DNA from: Clitoria ternatea
Lineage: Eukaryota; Streptophyta; Magnoliopsida; Fabales; Fabaceae
NCBI GenBank assembly: GCA_037962975.1
Contig: CM075674.1
Coordinates: forward strand, 36,780,501-36,844,500
Reading direction: 5' to 3'
DNA: 64,000 nucleotides
The position numbers were made by a program, and so were the translations under genes. The notes under the pieces were generated by a model, which was not told where the DNA came from, did not search any database, and was given only the letters and a program-made list of their open reading frames with translations. Below, in pieces: positions 44,600 through 55,479 of the stretch (positions are counted from its first letter, which is position 1; each line of letters starts with the position of its first letter).

Positions 44600-45640
44600 G
44601 ATGCGTCCATCATAATCATCTAGGGACCAATCTTTTCTTCTCCTTTCAAATTGGTCTAGCGCATCCTATAACTTGTTCTTCATGAGATACTACTTGAACT
44701 TCCCTTTTTTGATAAGAACCTCCACAATGTCTTTTAACTACCTACATTCTTCTGTTGTGTAGCCGGACTACTCATGGAACTTGTAGTGTTTTCTAGGATT
44801 TCTAGGCCTTTTGAAAGACTCTAGCTTCTTAATTTCGTATACGGAAAAAAGATGGACAACCGTTCTCTCTTAAAATTTGAGCTGGTCTGGTGTTAAGTGG
44901 AGCTAAAATGAATACTTTCTTTTCCTAAAGATGAGGTTACAGCTCTCTACCTCTGTTCTTCTGAGGCATCTTCTCAAATTTTTGCTTTTCTTTTTCTTTC
45001 TCCTATAGGGTTAAAGTGGGCACAAGAGAGGTCTATATTGTTATGGTCTCTAAGTGCATCTCAATGCCAATATACATAATGGCCTTCTTTCGAAATTCTT
45101 TGAAAGCATGGGGTGGGTCCCTTCGCTAAGGAAAATGCAAACCTCGACTATAGGGCTTTGATGACAATGTGAAGTTGAATAGATTTTGTTAAATCAGGTA
45201 CCATAGCAGCCTCTCTATAAAACCATTTCAAGAAATCCTTTAAGGATTCTTTCTCACCTTCCTTGATCTAAGCCAGGGTGTGAGAAGTCTTAAAGATGTC
45301 CTTAGAAATGACGAAGTGATCACCAAATGCTTCTGCCATATCAGTCTAAGAATCTATCAAACTTGTGGGAAGGTCCTTGAACCAACTCAATGCTTCTTTG
45401 ATGATGATCCTCAGAAACATTTTGCACGGTACATCGAATTCTGCTCCCAGAAATATAGCTTCGTAAGCGTATGCATCCATATGCTTCTCGGGATCAGTTT
45501 CACCAAAGTACTTCCCTATTGACAGTGGTTGGGTGGTTTGCAAATGTTTAGAATTGGAATCCCCATTAGTCTTTTGGAGAAGGGTACTTTCAGCCTATAC
45601 CATGTTGAAGCATCAATAGTTTATGCATTCCAACATCGAG
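44600..45640 (-). pseudogene. gag remnant of the truncated Tat element
   Basis: The segment 45543-45346 encodes Gln-Pro-Leu-Ser-Ile-Gly-Lys-Tyr-Phe-Gly-Glu-x-Asp-Pro and Glu-Ala-Leu-Ser-Trp-Phe-Lys-Asp-Leu-Pro. This is the same gag signature as at 28620-28430 in the complete Tat element. Frames are broken further downstream, including a worn zinc-knuckle-like region near 44760-44830. Confidence 0.82.
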
Positions 45641-46034
45641 GGGAATAACAATCATCCTGGTATTGGGATTTATGATAGTCTTCGTCATAGGTGAGGATTT
45701 TGGAGTATGATGGGATGGTGGATATTTTGTGGGGTCTTGTTAGTAAAGTTTGTCTCTACGTAACTACTCGTAGCTTTGGCTGCTCATGCTCTTTTCTCAA
45801 CTCTATTATAAGCTAACAGATGACCTTGTCACGAGGATCTGGCTAGGCCAAGATTGTAATGCGCCTTGCTGGTGACAGCTAAACTAACGTCATGGGCTAG
45901 ACACCTAGGTTCCAATTATGTGACATCCTACTCTTGGCCTTCCGGGGTCAGGGATCGTCGATGGGTAACATCCATACTTGCTAATGCAACTATGGGAATA
46001 CCTTTAGCATGTTCCACTGAGCGTGTCAATGATT

Positions 46035-46671
46035 TGTCCAATATAAATGACAAAATGTCTAGTATGAAGGACAAAATGTCTGGTATCGATACCATGTAAA
46101 TCTCTCTCCCTCTCTCTCTTTCTCCCTCTTTCTCTATTACACTAGTCTAGTGAGGATCCAACATTATCTCTCTCCTAGTCTAGTGGGGATATGAAAGTCT
46201 TGTAGCGAATCAATCTAACCAACACACCGATATTTCGCTTTAAGGGGCGAAATAGGGTGTCACCCAAAGACACTCCGAAACTCAAGTCAATACCGAATAA
46301 ATCAATATCAAAGTTTAAACGTGGTTGGTGAACATACCTTAATAAGGATTAAATACGTGATATTTATAGATTTGGATGATGAGAACATCCTATGTGACAT
46401 GTATCAATACAAAATTCGTAAAAAGTAAATAAAGCTGACATAATCACAGACATTCTTAACATCCTTTGTAAATTTAAGGCTTGTATGTTCCTAACAAATC
46501 TTTTGCTCTCTCCCTAGCTCTGGTCCTTATGGACTCTGGTTAGAGAGTCAGTATCGTGTGAGGTTCTCATCAGTGTCGTGGAGTGTTTGTGGGAGGCATC
46601 CCACGCTTAGTAGTATCGTTTTAATGTTTATACTGTCTAGGTCGGTATTAGACCCAGATTAAATCCTAACA
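46035..46671 (-). repeat. LTR of the truncated Tat element
   Basis: TGTCCAATA...ATCCTAACA on the plus strand, 637 bp, next to the conserved primer-site motif at 46015-46034. It contains a CT-rich microsatellite (46097-46135) and a doubled GACAAAATGTCTRGTAT near 46050-46090. No partner LTR is in the window. Confidence 0.6.
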
Positions 46672-47232
46672 TACGAAAAGATAATATAAAATATGTTATA
46701 ACTCCCTTATGCATACAATATAATTCAAACTCTTAATATTATGTTTAAAAGACTTAGTTATTTGTCAATTGTATTTATCTTTATTGATGGCTTAATGCCT
46801 ATAATTTCATATACCAATTCTATTATTTTTAAAATTAGATCAATAAAAATAACAATTTAAACAAATTATACTCAAATTAAAAATTAATAATAGTTTAGCT
46901 AGTAATATTAAAATATTAACTCATGAATCTCTACTCACTGTTAAACCCATCTATAAGTATATTATTGCCAATTTTTATTAGGTTAGGTCTTCACAAGTGT
47001 TTTGTATTGATTGGAACAAGACGAGAAGGTGGACGTTTTTGGTCATGTTAGGGTAGTTATACAACAAAAAAAAAAAATATTATTATAGTAATTTTTCCAC
47101 ATTCAGACTACATAGTACTATCCATCTAATCTAATCTACCTTGCCCCCAATTCTTAGATCTCTCTGTTTCTTCTACTTAACGCTCATAAAATCTTCAAAA
47201 TTTAAGGCCATTCTTGTGCTGTTCCTCTCACA
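46672..47232. other. Promoter-side region of the alpha/beta-hydrolase gene
   Basis: AT-rich to about 47140, then a pyrimidine-rich leader (TCTCTCTGTTTCTTCTACTT, 47159-47178) typical of plant 5' UTRs. No convincing TATA box was found. Confidence 0.4.
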
Positions 47233-50200
47233 ATGGCCACCGGAGTGAACAGAAAAATCTCTGCAGCTTCGGCACGGGCCCACACCAGAAGGGCAAAGAA
47301 ACCCAATTCCCTTCAGTCCCCTTCAGGTGCTTCTTCACTTTCCCGCTCTCTTTTCCTCAACTTTGAATCAAAGTTTTGTTTTTTAAGTCGTAGAGTTTTC
47401 TGGGACTTGCCGAATCTTTGGAGTTGAGGTTGTTGATCCCGTGCTTTTTAGTTTTTGTTTACTTGATGGTTGCCTAGGAAACTCGGGGAACCTTGTTTTA
47501 ATCATGATGAAGAGTTCAATAGTACAAAACTAGAAATTGAACCGAGGAGACGGTTTGGTTTGAAAAAACATGTTTTTTGTTTGTTTTATGTACTGTTTCA
47601 ACTTTTAATTACAAAATTATCACATTTTTTTTCAAAAGTAGATGAAACAGTATATGAAGCAGAAAATGTTTACTCAAACCGAAGAACTCTACTTTTGTTT
47701 GGACACATAAAATTGAACTGTCGATTATGTTTCAGTCCAGCAGTATTAGCTTGCATTTCTCCTGGCGTGTTATTAGTTGTTTAGGGATTGTCATATTCCT
47801 TTCTTCATATATCTATTGTATTTAATATTTGTTGATGGCGTTGGTTACTTTATGGAGTAGACTACAAAGTTGGTCTTCAAGATTGCATACCTAAGATTTT
47901 AAAAAGCTTGAATTTAGTCCTTAACAAAAAAAAAAAGTCATTTTCAATCATTTCTACTTTTTTTTTTATTGTGGTTACATACTAAATTGAATGTTGTTTT
48001 TAAAGTTTGAGATTAAATTTTAAGTTTTTAAAATATCGGATACTAAAACATCGTCCATACAATACCGAAGACTAATTCAAGGGCCTGCTCCTCATTAGTC
48101 ATGGAAATATGATTGTGTGGGTTGGATATTTTTTGTATTGAATTTACAAAATGGCATTCACTTTAGTCTTTTTCAATATAAAATGACGATGAAAACTAAA
48201 GTAGAAAATGACTCGATGAAGGAACTTTTGCAAAGTCAAGACCTAATTGGTTTTTTTTTTCTTTCAGTTCATGGTCTAAAATTCTTTATTCATTCAATCT
48301 CGAGAACTAACTTGAGAATTTACTCCTTTTCTATTTTGTTGGCTATTTTAGTTTAGTAAGAGATTTGCTTAGTTGTTAGTAAGATAAAGTTTAGTGAGTG
48401 GAGAGTATTCCATTTTTGAGCCTGGTATGTTACAGCCTCAGCCTCAGCCTGGATTTATTGGTACTCCCACCTGTGTTGGAGCATATGGTAATCAATAATT
48501 ATTAAGCTGTATTTTGATATTCTTGTGCTATACTTATGAACGGCAAATTGTTATTTAATACTTATATTTTAAGTTGTATGTATCTGTTTCATAATTTGGA
48601 CTTATGAACTCTCAGGAATGCTTAAAGCATCACTGGTGGTGTTGTTTGTCGGGTTTCTTGCATGGGCTTATCAGGTTACTCGACCTCCTCCCCCCAAGAT
48701 ATGTGGCTCTCCTGATGGACCCTCTATAACATCACCACGAATCAAACTAAGAGATGGACGACATTTATCATACAAAGAGCATGGTGTTCCAAAGGATGCA
48801 GCCAAGTATAAAATTATCTATGTTCATGCTTTTGATTGCTGCAAGCACGATGATGTGCTTGCCAAAAACCTGTCGCCCGTAATTACCTATTTTACATTTT
48901 TCTGTCTTTTGTGGCATTCTATGATATATCTGAAGTTCGTACTATTTATATTTAAGGTGGCCTTTTCCAGGATGTTGTTGAGGACTTGGGAATCTACATT
49001 GTATCATTTGACAGACCTGGTTATGGAGAAAGTGATCCCGACCCAAATCGCACATTAAAGAGTATTGCTGTAGATATAGAAGAACTTGCAGATCAGCTTG
49101 GACTGGGGTCCAAATTCTATGTTGTTGGTTTCTCCATGGGTGGACAAGTTGTTTGGAACTGCCTTAAGTACATACCTCACAGGTATGGCATTCAAAATAT
49201 TTCTAGTTTTATTAATTCATTTTTTTAAATATCACTATATATTATTATAATATTTGGTCTTTTGTTATGTTCACGTCTGCTTGTTATACTACTCATTTGC
49301 CAAAACATTTTTCAACCCCTTTGTATCTCAGTAAAAGAAAATTTTTGATGTTTATAGGCTGGCAGGTGCAGCACTATTAACCCCCGCAATCAACTACTGG
49401 TGGCCTGGTCTTCCTGCAAACTTATCAACTGAAGCCTATAAGCAACAAAGACTACAGGACCAATGGGCATGTCGTGTTTCTCACTACATGCCATGGCTAA
49501 CTTACTGGTGGAACACTCAAAGATGGTTCCCACTCTATAGTGTTATTGCTCATAGTCCAGATATCCTTTCTCATCAAGACAGAGAACTTTTACCTAAGAT
49601 CACAAATCGAAAAAGTTATATGGTAAGTATCCAGCTCTTAGGTAGTTACAAAATTGTGAATTTTTGTTAAATGCAATTCAATGTGTGGTTTAGCTGATAA
49701 TATGTATTGTTTAAATCATAAGATTTGTTTTTGAGTCAAAAACACTGTTTTAGTCCTTGAAAGTTTGGGGGTCGGCCGTGTTTGTCCATCGATTTAGTCT
49801 TTCATCTTTCATGGTAAAAAATTGTGATTTCCATCTTTCAAGGATTAATGTCACTATTCACTATAATGTGACTGTTCTCAAATCTTTTAGGGACTCAAAT
49901 GGTTTTTCACTTTTGATTTTAAAGTTTACAATGGTGATTATTTTGCCAAAGATCAAAACACACAAGTCACACCAACCACACAAATTCTTGTTGTGAATTA
50001 TATTCTCTTGGTCTTGGAATTTGATCACAAAAATGTGTTTTTCAGTTTTTCTAATTGTATGATTTAGCATGTGCATGTCTGCTGTTTCTGAAGTTGGCAG
50101 TATACAATTCTTTGTATTCGTACCCTGTGTTGTACTTTAATGTTATACTGATAACAAAAAAGGTATAACTTTTGGAATTAATAGTTATTGTAGTTTGTCT

Positions 50201-51802
50201 TTGGTTACAAGTATCAAAAGATATATAATACACAGAAATATAGACTGGAGTATTTAAATAATGATTTTTGATGCATTTTGATGGTATCGATTAGATGCAA
50301 CATTTGTAGCCAAATATTAGACTGGTTCATGTTTTCATGCGTGGAAAATTATGAAGAAAAATGCCTAAAAATTCACTGCTTACAGGTTTACTATGTTTTT
50401 GCTTGTCTTGGTGTTTGACATACATAGAAGATATGGCTATTAAAGTATCAACCTTGTACTATTGACTATAGTTTGATGCATTTTGTAGTGATTGAATAAA
50501 ATTGATATATGATAGAAACACTTAGCCTGTTTCCATGAATAGCACAGAGTATGGACCGTGAAGTGTCACTTTATGGTTGAAACTTAAATTCTGTTTACAA
50601 GATGCATCATCTGCCAATTTAGAGCAGAATATTTGGAAGCAAATTTTATCAGGGGCAAAACGCCTGTTGTGCTCAAGGCGTTTGGTGCATTGTTCATATC
50701 ATTTCCTCGTTCACTTTAATCTTTTTTCATCAAATTGCCTAAGCAACTTATTTAGAAAATTGTTAGAGCTCTGTCACTGACCTGGTTGGCTAGCTTGGCA
50801 TGCCAATTAAGTCAATCTTCATGGGGTTATTGTTACATATTTGTCAATTTTCTCTCTGCATCCTGAGGATAACCATCTGAAATTTGTTGATTTTATGAAT
50901 AGTATGTATTAAGAGTTTTGCAAAAAAAAAATTGACATTCTGAGTTTTGTAATTTTTGACGGATCCTTGAGTAATATATTGAATTTTCAAGGCTCTATCA
51001 TAATTTAGGATGTGGAATTGTAAAACTTTTTCCATGTTATGTTCTTGTTGAAGCACTGGACAATTGCCTTATTTGATCCGTATAGCATATCTTACCTACT
51101 GATAGACTTATGTCGTGTGTTTTGTTGATACTGGACAATTTGTTATTTGTGCATACTGTTTGATTTGATATAGATAGCCAATCTTTTTTATATTGGTATG
51201 TGATTGATGCTAAAGCAATGTTTCACTTCTATCAGTACCCTTCTAGTATAGGAATCTTTTGAATTTCATCGATTAATGAGGAAATTTTTTTGTGAGAATT
51301 GGATTCATTTGAGAAGTGATTGTGGCCCGAATTTTTAACTAGCCTCATTTTAATCAAGTTTACTTGAAATTCTGTAGTTGTTTTCTCGTCAACTAAATAA
51401 TTCTACACAGTATCTGATAACATGTCTTATTTCAGTTTGAATATTGGCATGGAAAACTTTTAGCTCTTCAACTCTCTAAAACATTGTTTTTTTTGTGGGC
51501 TTCCAAAGGCACAGGTAAGACAGCAAGGTGAATATGAAAGCGTCCACCGCGACTTAAACATGGCGTTTGGTAAGTGGGACTATAGTCCCCTGGATCTTGA
51601 AAACCCATTCCCAACTGATGAAGGTTCTGTCCATATTTGGCAAGGAGATGACGATTTGTTGGTTCCAGTCACACTGCAACGATACATAGCACAAAACCTT
51701 CCATGGGTTCAATATCATGAACTTCAAGGTGCCGGTCACTTTTTCGTGCATGTTGATGGGATGACCGACACCATCATTAAGTCACTTTTAGGTGTGAAGT
51801 AG
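47233..51802 (+). CDS. Alpha/beta-hydrolase superfamily protein, five exons
   Basis: Exons 47233-47326, 48616-48878, 48971-49182, 49358-49622 and 51509-51802 (TAG) have GT/AG borders and consistent phases, giving 375 residues. The Ser-rich basic N-terminus is followed by one hydrophobic segment (about residues 34-50, Leu-Val-Val-Leu-Phe-Val-Gly-Phe-Leu), probably a membrane anchor, and a Pro-rich linker. The nucleophile elbow is Gly-Phe-Ser-Met-Gly-Gly with Ser174. The likely acid is Asp327 (Gly-Asp-Asp-Asp-Leu-Leu-Val-Pro) and the base His355 (Gly-Ala-Gly-His). The oxyanion-hole His-Gly of the family is His-Ala here. It belongs to the plant lipase/esterase-like hydrolase group (Arabidopsis At1g74300-type), whose substrates are poorly known. 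The intact frame suggests a functional gene. Intron 4 is long (1.9 kb). The ATG is the first in the predicted leader. Confidence 0.9.
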
Positions 51803-53072
51803 GCTTCTTCTATATATTGCTGCCACTGTCCACCTCTATCTGAGGTCAGCTTCAGCATTTGAACAATATTGAGTACACTTAGTGTATGTTTAGAAACAAA
51901 TCAAATCAGGTCAAACATGGATCCGTACTTTTTATTGTGTGAAACGGACCCTTGTTTATAGCTGACAAATGTGAAATCAAATATGGGGGAGAATTCAGTT
52001 ACTTCTTATAATGAAATGAACCTTGTTCTTTTGTCAGTTTGTGTGAAAGAAAGGTTTGTTTGACAGAAGCTGAGTTGGTTCTCTTTCAAGCTGACACGAT
52101 GTCAAATGTGAGCAATTTATCCTTTGGAAAATTTGTTTTTAACTAATGAGATGAATGTGATGATCGTTATGATCGATACTTAGGTATTAAGTACCTATAT
52201 GCACTTCATCAAACAGATGATTGTTGGCAACTGCTACATACATTGATGGATTTGGTGGATGATTGTTTATCTAGGCTGTGTTTGTGTTGATCTAAATAAA
52301 AACTTGATATCTTAAGGAGCAACTTAATTAGTTTAAATGCATGATTGGATATCTACATTATGTATTGTTCCTTTGTGTCATAGTAGTTAATGTCAAATCG
52401 TGTTGAGGTGTAACCAACCTATAAACTGGATTGTAAATCGCGGATGCAATTTGACATTATCACGGGTAAAACACATAAACATGTACATATGTAAAAACAC
52501 TTTTAAACACAGAAATATAACTAAAATCACTTTAAATTTATAGTAAATAATTAAAAACCAACATTATCCAAATGAAAACATGGTTTGAAACATTAAAAAG
52601 CAACAATCCAAACCTCCTAAGTCCCCAAGCCAACACTAAAACCAAGAACATAACAAGAAAAAAGGAAGACAAGAGAGTGGGAGAGGTTGGAGAGGTATTG
52701 TCGGAGATAGTTGGCAGTAAAAGAGGAAAGACAGGAGAGTAGGAGGGGATGGAAAGATACTATTAGCGGCCAATGATGGCTAGAGGCAAACAATGGTTGT
52801 TGGAGGTAGCAAGAGGTGGTTGGAGGGTGTTTGGTGATCATCGGAGGGTTCTGCAATGGTCACCGGAGTTTGAAACGAGTGTGGATGTGGTCGTCGGAGC
52901 TTAAGACGTCGAAGGTTTTCATATTTTTTCTGTTCTAGTTTTTCAGTTCACCAGCGCGGGGATGGAATAGTATATTTTAGTATTTCTACTTTCACAACCT
53001 TAACTTGTGTATATGGCAAAATGGTTTTAATTGGGAAATCAAAAGTGGCCAGGTATTGACTCTTTTTTTTAA
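51803..53072. other. 3' flank of the hydrolase gene
   Basis: The 3' UTR probably runs to about 52300 (AATAAA at about 52293). The following 52440-52970 has a purine-rich, GGAGGT-repeating section in which the minus ORF 52856-52617 lies. It has no recognised domain and a composition suggesting simple-sequence origin. Confidence 0.4.
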
Positions 53073-53420
53073 AAAAAATATGTTTTTAGTAATTGTGTTT
53101 TGAGTTTACTTCCTTAGTTTTTTTCTTTTTGTTTTAGTAGTATATTGGTATCAATCCCTCATTTGAAATTGGTCTCAATAATATAACACTTTTTTAACAT
53201 ACTTGCTAACTCAGTAAACAAAAGTATTACATCATATTTTTAACTTCTACTTTTTAACTTTTTAAAATGTCCTCAAAATAGATTATTATCTCTTTTTCTG
53301 TCTATCTTTAGGCATAAATTTTAATATATTAAATAATATATAATCGAAACCAATAAAAAATTGATGGACCAAAACTACAAATTGATCAAATTTTAGGGAT
53401 TAAAGACATATTTGACTTTT
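53073..53420. mobile_element. MITE-like inverted-repeat element (ATATGTTTTTA family)
   Basis: The left end AAATATGTTTTTAGTAATTG pairs with the reverse complement of the right end, AAATATGTCTTTAATCCC. The arms continue weakly (GTTTTAGTAG / TAGTTTTGG). It resembles the elements at 2076-2444 and 2764-3331. Confidence 0.5.
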
Positions 53421-54698
53421 TTCTTCTTCTTAAGACTTGGTATTCTTCGAGAGCATAGCAATGTTCACAACAGGGCAACTCTTTTTCCTGGTTGGCTGGT
53501 CATGTGTGATTGTGAGAAAAATACAACCATTTCGATTATTTTTAAGTCCAGAAAGGATTAATATTTAATTATAGTTAAAGGAGATAACTTTGTTGTTTTA
53601 TTTTAGTGTTCACAAAATATTTTCCATTGATAAAGAGGCAAAAAAAAGAAAAAGAAAAAAGAAACCAAGTGAAGTACATCAGGAGATTAGTTCCCCATGT
53701 TATGATCTCAATTGAACAACCATCATCCAAATCAAATATAGATATTAAAATTATTCTCAATGATGCTATCAGTCCTTTAACTGTTACTCGTCGAAAATAA
53801 TACTACCTTTCTATTTAGATATAATATAAGCAAATAATAATTACTTCATACCTTTCATTTAAAATATTTAGAATATTTTAAAAATACTCTCATATTTATT
53901 CTAAGATAGAATTATTATTTTTATTGTTTATATTCAAATACGAAGGAAGTAACACTAGTTTACGAAAGAAATGAATTGCAGTTTATAATTTGTGTGCATT
54001 GCTGTTTGTCAGGGATATGAATTGGCTTTGTGTTTTTTTGTAAGTAATCAAAACCACGTTCTCCACTTGCCAACAAAAGGATTAAAAAAAGGGCAGTTTC
54101 TTTTAATTTATAGATTTCGAAGCTTAATAATGTCGTGTGTTTGTTTTGGCAGTGCTGCTTATAATAATGTCTTTTCCCTTTTTCTAATTTGGCAAAGCCT
54201 TATGATTGTTATCATCTCTTGCAAAAATGCCTATGACAAAGCTCTCTTCTTTGTCAATGTCATCAATCATATCATCATCTGCTTAACATCAAACACATCC
54301 TCCATTTCTTCAAATTAAGCATCATCACCCAAGTTTTTTATTATCTTGTTTTCTTTATTAATTATTTTTATAGAGTAAAATGATTATAATATTATTAATA
54401 CTTTTTTTTTCCTCTTTAGAATAAAGATAAAAGGAACAGAGCGAAATATATTAGAATTCGAACTAATAGTACTAATTTTACTGACTTTATAGTTCATATA
54501 ATATGAGTATAGTATTACACATAATGTTAATATTCATATTACAACAAGAAACACACAATAAGTGGGAGAAAAGTCGGGGAATTTGTAGAGTGAAGACTCT
54601 TCAAAACAAAGAAAGAAACAAGAAGATATTAAAGCTCAAACTTTGAAGGTGATAATGGACAAACAAGACTAACTAAGTTATATATCTTATTATTATAC
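53421..54698. other. Intergenic region downstream of the germin-like gene
   Basis: No supported gene. The plus ORF 53992-54318 is Cys/Ser/Phe-rich with no motif I know. 54550-54698 is the likely 3' UTR of the minus-strand germin-like gene. Confidence 0.4.
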
Positions 54699-55379
54699 CT
54701 ACCTTGCTGTTTTGGGATCAAATTTTTTTCTCATGGTCCCAATCTGCTTAGAACTCAATCCAAAAGCCTTTTGCAAAAGCTCCTCATCAATCCCAGAACC
54801 AAAAACAGCAGAGGGTATTTTCTGAATGCCAGGGTTTTGGCTGTTGAAGCTTCCAAACAGTGTGGCAGGCTCGTCACCAACGTTCATCATGAAGTGCAAT
54901 AAGCCTTTAGGGAACACCATGACCTCTCCTTGTTCAAGTATTCTAGAGAACACCCTATTGGTGGAATCCACAAAACCTGAATACACTTTTCCTTGCACCA
55001 CATGGACTAGCTCAGTGGCTCTTGGGTGGAAATGGGGTGGATTTATGCCCCCTACTTCAATGTCTGCCCTTGCAAAGGACATGCCTAGTGTGTTGAGTCC
55101 TGGAAAGTTTGTAGGACTTACTGACATCACAGATAGGCCTGTGTCAGAGAAGTTCTTCCCAGCTTGTTTGAGGCCAGAGAAGACAAAGTCTTCAGAGGTG
55201 GCCTCAGAGGAGTTCTTGCATGGGAGAATGGTGTGCATGACATGTGCTGTTTTCATGGCACCAAATCCTGGGTTTGCTATGCAGAAGTCTTGGACTGGAT
55301 CAGGGTCAGAGGCTAATGTGATTGCAACATTGAGGGAGAAAATAGCATGCACAAGCCAAAGGGTCTTTTGGGAAAACAT
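54699..55379 (-). CDS. Germin-like protein (cupin), subfamily resembling germin-like 9-3
   Basis: An intronless gene of 226 residues, the normal length for germin-like proteins. The signal peptide is about residues 1-23 (hydrophobic, ending Thr-Leu-Ala-Ser), so the product is probably apoplastic. Germin hallmarks: Asp-Pro-Asp-Pro...Asp-Phe-Cys near the mature N-terminus, Cys33 and Cys54 for the conserved disulphide, Asn-Phe-Pro-Gly-Leu-Asn-Thr-Leu-Gly. The first cupin box has metal ligands His116, His118 and Glu123, and the second has His162 (Val-Phe-Pro-Lys-Gly-Leu-Leu-His). Family members bind Mn; some are superoxide dismutases or oxalate oxidases, but oxalate oxidase activity should not be assumed. 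A TATA box lies about 70 bp upstream. The plus ORF over the same bases is a shadow. Confidence 0.95.
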   Translation of the reverse strand: MFSQKTLWLVHAIFSLNVAITLASDPDPVQDFCIANPGFGAMKTAHVMHTILPCKNSSEATSEDFVFSGLKQAGKNFSDTGLSVMSVSPTNFPGLNTLGMSFARADIEVGGINPPHFHPRATELVHVVQGKVYSGFVDSTNRVFSRILEQGEVMVFPKGLLHFMMNVGDEPATLFGSFNSQNPGIQKIPSAVFGSGIDEELLQKAFGLSSKQIGTMRKKFDPKTAR

Positions 55380-55450
55380 TTTTTCTACTTTGTTTTCTGC
55401 CTACTTTTTTGGCTACCTCTGTGTTGAACTATGAGTGTGACTTGAAGTGG

Positions 55451-55458
55451 CTTATATA
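55451..55458 (-). promoter_or_regulatory. TATA box of the germin-like gene
   Basis: On the minus strand TATATAAG in the context TTTCTATATAAGCC lies 72-79 bp upstream of the ATG at 55379, a usual distance for a short plant leader. Confidence 0.75.
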
Positions 55459-55479
55459 GAAATGAAATTGATATTTGAT

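Larger units (their letters stand above)
42380..46671 (-). mobile_element. Deletion derivative of a Tat-clade Ty3/gypsy element
   Basis: On the minus strand: LTR (46671-46035), primer-site motif, gag remnants (about 45640-44600), the start of the protease linker (about 44510-44375), then directly the post-RNase-H linker, integrase (about 44110-43030) and a 3' UTR with repeats. The protease core, RT and both RNase H domains are missing through one internal deletion near 44370-44375. No left LTR was found. Protein motifs closely match the complete Tat element at 19177-29618, but the LTR sequence is different, so it is another family of the same clade. Confidence 0.8.

Noticed and set aside
54826..55434. 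A 202-codon plus-strand ORF
   Set aside because: It lies exactly antisense to the germin-like coding region, which has full family motifs. It is a codon-bias shadow.
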